Positions 18,061-23,296 of a DNA stretch of 23,296 bases are shown here, in pieces. Origin of the DNA: Oehlia diaphana (lineage: Eukaryota; Glomeromycota; Glomeromycetes; Glomerales; Glomeraceae); assembly GCA_003833135.1 (NCBI GenBank), contig QZLH01000080.1, positions 137,668-160,963 of the forward strand, given 5' to 3'. Positions within the stretch are counted from its first letter, which is position 1; each line of letters begins with the position of its first letter. The position numbers and the translations under genes were made by a program. The notes beneath the pieces were generated by a model. The model was not told the DNA's origin. It saw only the letters and a list, made by a program, of their open reading frames with translations, and made no database searches.

Positions 18061-18143
18061 TTAGAATATAAGAATATATAAGAATACAATGTTTTAAAAA
18101 AAACTAGTTGAAGTTTATGAAAAAATTTTAAGTTTATTTTATT

Positions 18144-20471
18144 TTAAACATCTAGAAAATTTAATTATAATGATAACAAAATAATTAGTAATGAATTTTA
18201 AATAAGAAATTTTCACATTTTGTTAAAAATAATTTACCATCAGGGATTTCCAATTCATTTTGTTCTTCGGAATGAAGATTTGGGTTATTATATGTATCAT
18301 CCTCATCTTAATTATCAAAATAAAATAAATTACATAAATAATATAAAAAATCAATAGTATAAATAAGGCATATTTGGAATTTTACTTACCATTAAAATTA
18401 GCAATATTATGTCCTTTTGTTTGTTGTATTGTTTCTTTATATATCAAAATTAAAATAAAAGTACATTAATAAATCTATGCTTAAGAATAAATAATGTTAG
18501 TTTATTTACTTACCATCTTTTATTTGTAGTTTTTTAAACACTTTGGATAATTTTTTACTACCAGCTAAAATTTAAAATTTAGAATATTAATTTATACAAT
18601 TATGTTTTTATAAAAACAGTAAGTTATTGAAATACATAAATAAATTTACCAACCTTTAAAAATACTATTTGATTTTGATGATGTTCTACTATTCTGATTG
18701 CTTGATTTACTAAAATCATCAACTATAGAAAAGGTAAGATTAATAAATATTTAACTATATAATAATAAAATTTAATACAATTTGAAAAATACTTACTATT
18801 ATTTGGAATATTAAAATCATATGATTTATTACTATGAAATGCTGTTTAAAAATAAAAAAATACTTTAATGTAATTCAATATTATAAATAATTTTTAAATA
18901 AAATTTGCATTTATATTATTACCTTCTAATTCTTCTATTTAATATAAAAAAGAGTAATAATACTTATTAATATTAACAGATATTTTAAATAATAGAAACA
19001 ATATTTGTTTAAAATATTACCTTCTGTTGCATTTCTTGGTTCAGATAGATTTTCAAATTGATGAATTTTACTTGTAAATAATCTGCTATTTATACTACTA
19101 TTTGTTTTATCTTGTTCTAAATTACTATATATTTTTGATTGAAATGATTCATCTGGCGTACTTTGATAATATAAATTCATTTCTTGTATTTTATACCAAA
19201 GTGTATAAGCATCAGGTCTTTTTGATGGATCAGCATCCCAACATTGTTCCATTAAATTTTTATATTCTACAGGAGTTCCTAATACTATTCTTGGTCTAAT
19301 ACCATTAATAATATTCATTACAAGATTATAATCATGTTCATGACTAATAAATGGTGGTTGTCCAGATGAAATTTCCCACATAAGCATTGCAATACTATAA
19401 ATATCAGATTTAAAAGTATATTCTTTTCCATTAATAACTTCTGGTGCTATGTAAGGAAGATTTCCATATATACATTTTGATGATTTATCAGCAGGTCCAC
19501 AAAATCCAAGATCACTAACACACCATCGGTTATTTAGTTTTGAATATAATATATTTCCTGAATGTAAATCTCTATGAATTGCATTTTCTTTATGAATAAA
19601 ATAAAGTGACTCAATTATTTTAAAAGTAATATCGATTCTTTCTTTCCATGTAAGTTTATTATGATTCTGATATAAATATTCTCTTAAATTTATATCCATT
19701 TCCATCATTACAAGCATATAATTTCCATTTGATATGTTTTGTGTTATACCATAACATTGGACAATTACTGAAATTTTATTACCTATAGTTAAATGTGATT
19801 TAGCCTATATAAATTTAAAGACTTGTTAATAATATAAACTAGTTACAAGTAATTATAAATACATTATTCAGATTACAAACCTCTTCAAACCAACTTTGAT
19901 TTGCACTTTCAACATTTTCTAAACTTTTAAGTATCACTTCATGTATTCCATACCTTTTTAATTGTTGATTTTCAGTATCCCATTCTTCATATCCTCCATC
20001 AATCCAATGTGCTGTATAAATTTCAGAAAAACCACCTTTTGTTAGATACTTAATATCTTGTAAATTATTATATGGAATCCATTCAACTATCATATTTGGA
20101 AATAGTGCTTCCATCTGACATTTTTGGATTAAATTATCAATTTCATCATTTCCAGATGTCCAATTTGAAAAATTAACTTTTAAATAATTCCTAACACAAA
20201 ATTCACAGTATAACGTAGCTAAACAATCTAGTTTGCAATTTTCACAAATTCTTTTTGTTCCTTCATTAAAAAAAATTTTATAATAATCATAATCTTTAGT
20301 TATCCAATTTATTGCATAAGTTTTTTCATCTTCAGTAAGAGAATTATCAGCAAGAACAGTTTGTTTTTGAAATTCATGCTGGTTATGATGATCATTGTAA
20401 ACATCATAATCTATTAATGCAAGTGATCTAGCAATTGCTGCATGAGCAAGTTCTTTTCGAATAACAGACAT
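18144..20471 (-). CDS. TKL-type protein kinase with N-terminal zinc-ribbon-like module; nine exons
   Basis: Exons on the minus strand: 20471-19881, 19804-19021, 18934-18923, 18841-18797, 18722-18654, 18564-18514, 18434-18390, 18306-18238, 18151-18144. All introns are GT-AG, 74-89 bp, giving about 557 residues. Residues 76-92 hold CENC...CEFC; then NWTSGNDEIDNLIQ, EWIPYNNL and the kinase domain: loop TKGGFSEIY (144-152), lysine in VILK (K182), HRDLHSGN (H274-R275-D276), DLG in place of DFG (295-297), APE (317-319) and WDADPSKRPDAYTLW. The key residues are present, so it is probably active. It likely phosphorylates Ser/Thr in the cytosol; the substrate is unknown. After residue 458 come seven tail exons. 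Each internal one is a multiple of three and all tail introns are phase 1, which supports the model. The tail is Ser/Asn-rich and ends EEQNELEIPD then DV. Exons 1-2 are certain; exons 4-8 strong; the 12-nt exon 3 and 8-nt exon 9 are inferred from phase and splice signals. Confidence 0.88.
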
Positions 20472-20510
20472 TGATTTTTTTTTAAAGCAAGCTTTAAAAG
20501 GAAAGGGAGT

Positions 20511-20520
20511 TTTATAAATT
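20511..20520 (-). promoter_or_regulatory. Possible TATA box of the kinase gene
   Basis: On the minus strand aatttataaa lies about 40-50 nt before the kinase ATG at 20471. The position is plausible, but such strings are common by chance here. Confidence 0.25.
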
Positions 20521-20703
20521 AAAAGCTAAAAAAAATTAATTAAGGGTAAGAAAAAAAAATAGGCCGAAGCGCTGAACGGAGTTTGTATCCGAAATAATTA
20601 GTAATGATCTACAGTCTTATAATGCAGTACAACTTACATAGTATCGTAACTCGTAAGTATCGTACAAAGAATGTTTTATAAGTATCTGCATTCATGTCAC
20701 AGT

Positions 20704-21004
20704 CGTCACACATATTGCCCAAAAAAAGTGGCTGACACGTGACTTTTGGCTCGAATAATAGTGTGACGATTATAGAGATCGGCACAAATTTACTAATAGC
20801 TCTACGCATCTCTTCAGGGCCGGCACTATGTAATGCTGGTCGGAATTATCCAAAAAAGGGGGGGCTCATTCTACGCAAAGTCGCAAACCTACTCGAAAAA
20901 AGTTAAGCCCCTAGACGCGGTGGAGTGTGACTGTTGTGATGAATAAAATGCGGTCACGTGTTAGCCACTTTTTTTGCCATGGCTAGAGTTGTACGTCACA
21001 CATA
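20704..21004. mobile_element. Inverted-repeat element with flanking 11-bp direct repeats
   Basis: aaaaaaagtggctgacacg plus tgac at 20721-20743 pairs with 20953-20975 in reverse, with one mismatch in 23 bp. Outside them the 11-mer cgtcacacata occurs at 20704-20714 and 20994-21004 in the same direction, like a target duplication, although the spacing from each arm differs (6 and 18 bp). The interior is GC-richer, holds cagggccggcac at 20815 and aagggggggctc, and has no open frame with family features. It is probably a MITE, perhaps with a hAT end nested inside. Confidence 0.55.
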
Positions 21005-22321
21005 CAGTATTATGAAATAAAAATTTTCCATATTATTTATAATAATAATTTCTTGGCTAAAAGCGAAAGAAGTAATCTAATATTAACCTAATCATTAAGA
21101 ACAATGAACATTCAAAATTTTTTTCAAAGAAAAAAAAGACAAGACTTTTAATAATGGTTTGTGTCAATAAGACTAATTAATATTTCGTAATGACACCGAA
21201 CATCCTCATTTGGAGTTTTGATTTGAATATGTATGAATGTAAAGTTATTTAAAGTTTGAGCGTAAAAGTTTAATCAATAAAATTTGAATTGTAAATGGTG
21301 TAAGTTGAAATGTGAACTTTCTTAAGTTTGAATATTTAGGTATAATGTGAAGTTTGTTAGGTTCAAATGTAAAGTCACTTTTGACTTTATTAAAAGTCGT
21401 AAGCGTCTGTCGTCTATGATAGTTTACTATGTAAAATTTATTAAATACAAAGTTTATTATCACCGTTATAACCAAACTAAATAGTATCACAACATAGTTA
21501 GATTCTTACTTCGTATTTATCTTCCTTGACAAAGAGAAAAATAAAAAAGTAGTCCTATAAAATGCCATTTTGATTGATAAAATTCATTGAATAAAAATTT
21601 GATTTTCGATGATTATTTTTAAGCACGCAAATACGTTTATAATTTACGTTTCAAGATATTTACTTATTCCACTTTTTATAATAACTAGATGGACTGGTAG
21701 CTTTACCTTAAATAATTGTATATTGATTGTTCATTATTATTTTTGATATTTAACAATAGGATTTACGAGCAACTCCAAAATGGTGAAATCGGGTATCCGT
21801 AGATAAAAGATCGGAAGATTATTATATAATAGGATTATAAAAAATGTTAGACAAGTATCGTAATTGGTACTTACCTCTTTGACCAAATTTATTCCAATTT
21901 ATTAGAATTAAGGGAGAATTTTGTATTACTAACTCTAAAATGAATTCTTAATACTATAAAGCACTTTTTGATTTTCATATACAAATATTTTCCTTAAGAT
22001 TTACGGAACGTGATTTTTGATGTGAAAATTTGAAAAGATTAAATGAAATCTTATTCTATAATCACAAACATTTTTTTTTCGTCTAAAATATATCAAAATT
22101 AAGCAACCTTAATACTTTTTAATGTTATATTAACAAATGGAATAAAATCGTTTCATAATAATGGAAAGATTATAACTAAAAAATTATTATTGAAAGAATA
22201 TACTTAGTTGAATATCATACGATAACTGAAGTAAATAAGTAAATTACCGGTAAGTATGATATCAATATATCAATTCCATTTATTTTAATATTTTATGACT
22301 TTATTAAAAAAAAAAATTAGT
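21005..22321. other. Intergenic, no recognisable gene
   Basis: AT-rich. Apart from the weak repeat at 21230-21375 I see no coding features. Possible donors (gtaagt) occur near 22250 on the plus strand and near 21875 on the minus strand, but no exon could be joined to them. Confidence 0.45.
21230..21375. repeat. Degenerate tandem repeat of a gtttgaatgtaaagttt-like unit
   Basis: About six imperfect units of 20-35 bp share a ttgaatgtaaagtt-like core followed by ttaa. The match between units is loose, so this could be simple sequence bias. Confidence 0.35.
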
Positions 22322-22640
22322 TAATGAAAAAGAAATAATTCAACAAAAAAAAATAAAAAGTCAAAATATTAATATTATTACTAGGCAAATTTCTTACGTA
22401 ATAATAACCAAATATATTATTTCTAATTCTATTTATTTATTTTTTCTTCATAAATAATGACGAAATACTATATAATAATTCACTCTTTATTAACTGATGA
22501 TAATTAAGTTAACAACATCATTATATTTAATATGATTTATTTCAAATCATTTATTAAAACCAAGACTAGAGTAGTAAAATGGTTTGTAAGATTTTTAGTT
22601 TATAATTTAAATATATTGTATATAAATACATTTATTTTAA
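22322..22640 (+). pseudogene. Relic B of a kinase-family 3' end (exon 7/8 and 3' UTR)
   Basis: aaagaaataattcaacaa at 22329-22346 matches the start of exon 7 of the intact kinase (aaagaaacaatacaacaa). At 22457, 124 bp on (128 in the intact gene), atgacgaaatactatataat matches exon 8 and reads DEILYNNSLFIN against DEDDTYNNPNLHS, then hits stops. The rest of exon 8, including the EEQNELEIPD codons, is gone. ccaagactagagtag at 22560-22574 and the next 65 bp match the kinase 3' UTR closely. It is a second 3' stub of the same family, plus strand. Confidence 0.6.
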
Positions 22641-23057
22641 ACTACAATGGTAATTATATTAAATTTAGGCCTGAAATATGAGTAATATTTAAATAAACAA
22701 TTCATCTACATGCATAATTTTATTTTTCCTTAATACGTAGTAGAAGATAAAAAATTTATATTTTTAAATAGAAAATTTATGTTTCGCGATATTCTACTTT
22801 AGTAACTTATATATTCTCATGCGAGAACAAGGAATTATTGATAAAATATATGAAGTATTCTTAAAATAGCAATAAAAAGCACGTCATTATGGGTAATAAA
22901 ACCTTGTTTTTATTTGCAAATTAGACAAATTAAACCAGTTTATTATTTACTAGTACAAATAATTTTAATAATACTGTTTTAGAGAATTTATCGAACAATG
23001 AAAAAATGATTTAGAAACAAGTGCTAACGCTAATAATATCGATAAAACTAGTGCTCC
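22641..23057. other. Intergenic, no recognisable gene
   Basis: AT-rich with no coding features on either strand. Confidence 0.45.
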
Positions 23058-23180
23058 TACCGGGTCGGATTCGGTCGGGTTTGGAGAGTATATCCGACTT
23101 GACCCGGCAAAAATAGAAATGATCCGATTTTAATCCGACCCGAATATATTTAATTCGAATAACCCGGGTTAGACCCGAAA
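23058..23180. repeat. GC-rich palindromic repeat, probable MITE
   Basis: cgggtcggatt at 23061-23071 pairs exactly with aatccgacccg at 23132-23142, and ccgggtc near 23060 also pairs with gacccgg near 23101. Further cgggt/acccg strings continue to 23180, including aacccgggtt. Such cgggt-rich, palindromic blocks in AT-rich DNA are typical of non-autonomous DNA transposons. No clear target duplication is seen, so the boundaries are approximate. Confidence 0.55.
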
Positions 23181-23296
23181 GTTTAGTAATTTTCATTGGA
23201 TAATATACTGTATGCTTAATAATGTATCAAAAATATATTTTTAAAATATAATGTTTTCAATAAAACAAGGTAATTGACCTACAAGTTAATCATATA

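Noticed and set aside
20609..20809. 66-codon minus-strand frame
   Set aside because: It lies across the arm of the inverted-repeat element; no recognisable motif.
21245..21490. 81-codon minus-strand frame
   Set aside because: It covers the degenerate gtttgaatgtaaagttt repeat; composition follows the repeat.
23011..23196. 61-codon minus-strand frame
   Set aside because: It reads through the palindromic cgggt repeat; Arg/Asp/Ser content is explained by that.
1..23296. tRNA, rRNA, CRISPR arrays, bacterial operons
   Set aside because: No cloverleaf with a plausible B box, no rRNA-like conserved block and no regularly spaced repeats were seen; intron structure shows a eukaryote.

Overview
The window is eukaryotic: very AT-rich, with short 75-90 bp GT-AG introns, long T runs and large non-coding gaps. 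The gene content fits an arbuscular mycorrhizal fungus (Glomeromycotina, most likely Rhizophagus). The evidence is a long Sel1-repeat protein, a tyrosine-kinase-like (TKL) protein kinase with an N-terminal CxxC zinc-ribbon-like module and a WIPY motif, a DLG in place of DFG, and several decayed copies of the same kinase family. The species call is an inference from family knowledge; no database search was run.

Layout. 1-965: a decayed two-unit kinase-family gene on the minus strand. 1471-1848: an unknown coding relic with two in-frame TAA codons. 2682-5141: a Sel1-repeat gene whose last repeat is cut by a TAG, with the frame staying open and repeat-like to 5342. 5477-5614: a short hAT-type MITE with an 8-bp target duplication. 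6791-7069: a possible 3' exon of an unknown gene. 7070-10027: mostly empty, with a T-rich tract. 10028-10834 (minus): a six-helix membrane protein resembling the VC0807 family. 10909-11588: long homopolymer tracts. 12887-12955: a small plus-strand kinase relic. 13603-14349: a homeodomain transcription factor. 14890-15391: a decayed aldo/keto reductase. 15505-15790: a relic of a kinase 3' end. 15779-16603: a 45-bp tandem duplication, a 222-bp tandem duplication and a G-rich polypurine tract. 17623-17791: a MITE with 45-bp terminal inverted repeats. 18144-20471 (minus): an apparently intact protein kinase, reconstructed here as nine exons whose last seven are tiny phase-1 exons, one of only 12 nt. 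20704-21004: an inverted-repeat element. 22322-22640: a second plus-strand relic of the kinase 3' end. 23058-23180: a GC-rich palindromic repeat.

How it fits together. There is no operon logic. The apparently intact genes are the Sel1 protein and kinase (families expanded in these fungi and often tied to signalling), the homeodomain regulator and the membrane protein. The unifying theme is birth and death of one kinase family: one intact member and four relics, two of which carry the same 3'-UTR sequence block as the intact gene. MITEs and tandem duplications lie between them. I found no tRNA, rRNA or CRISPR array.
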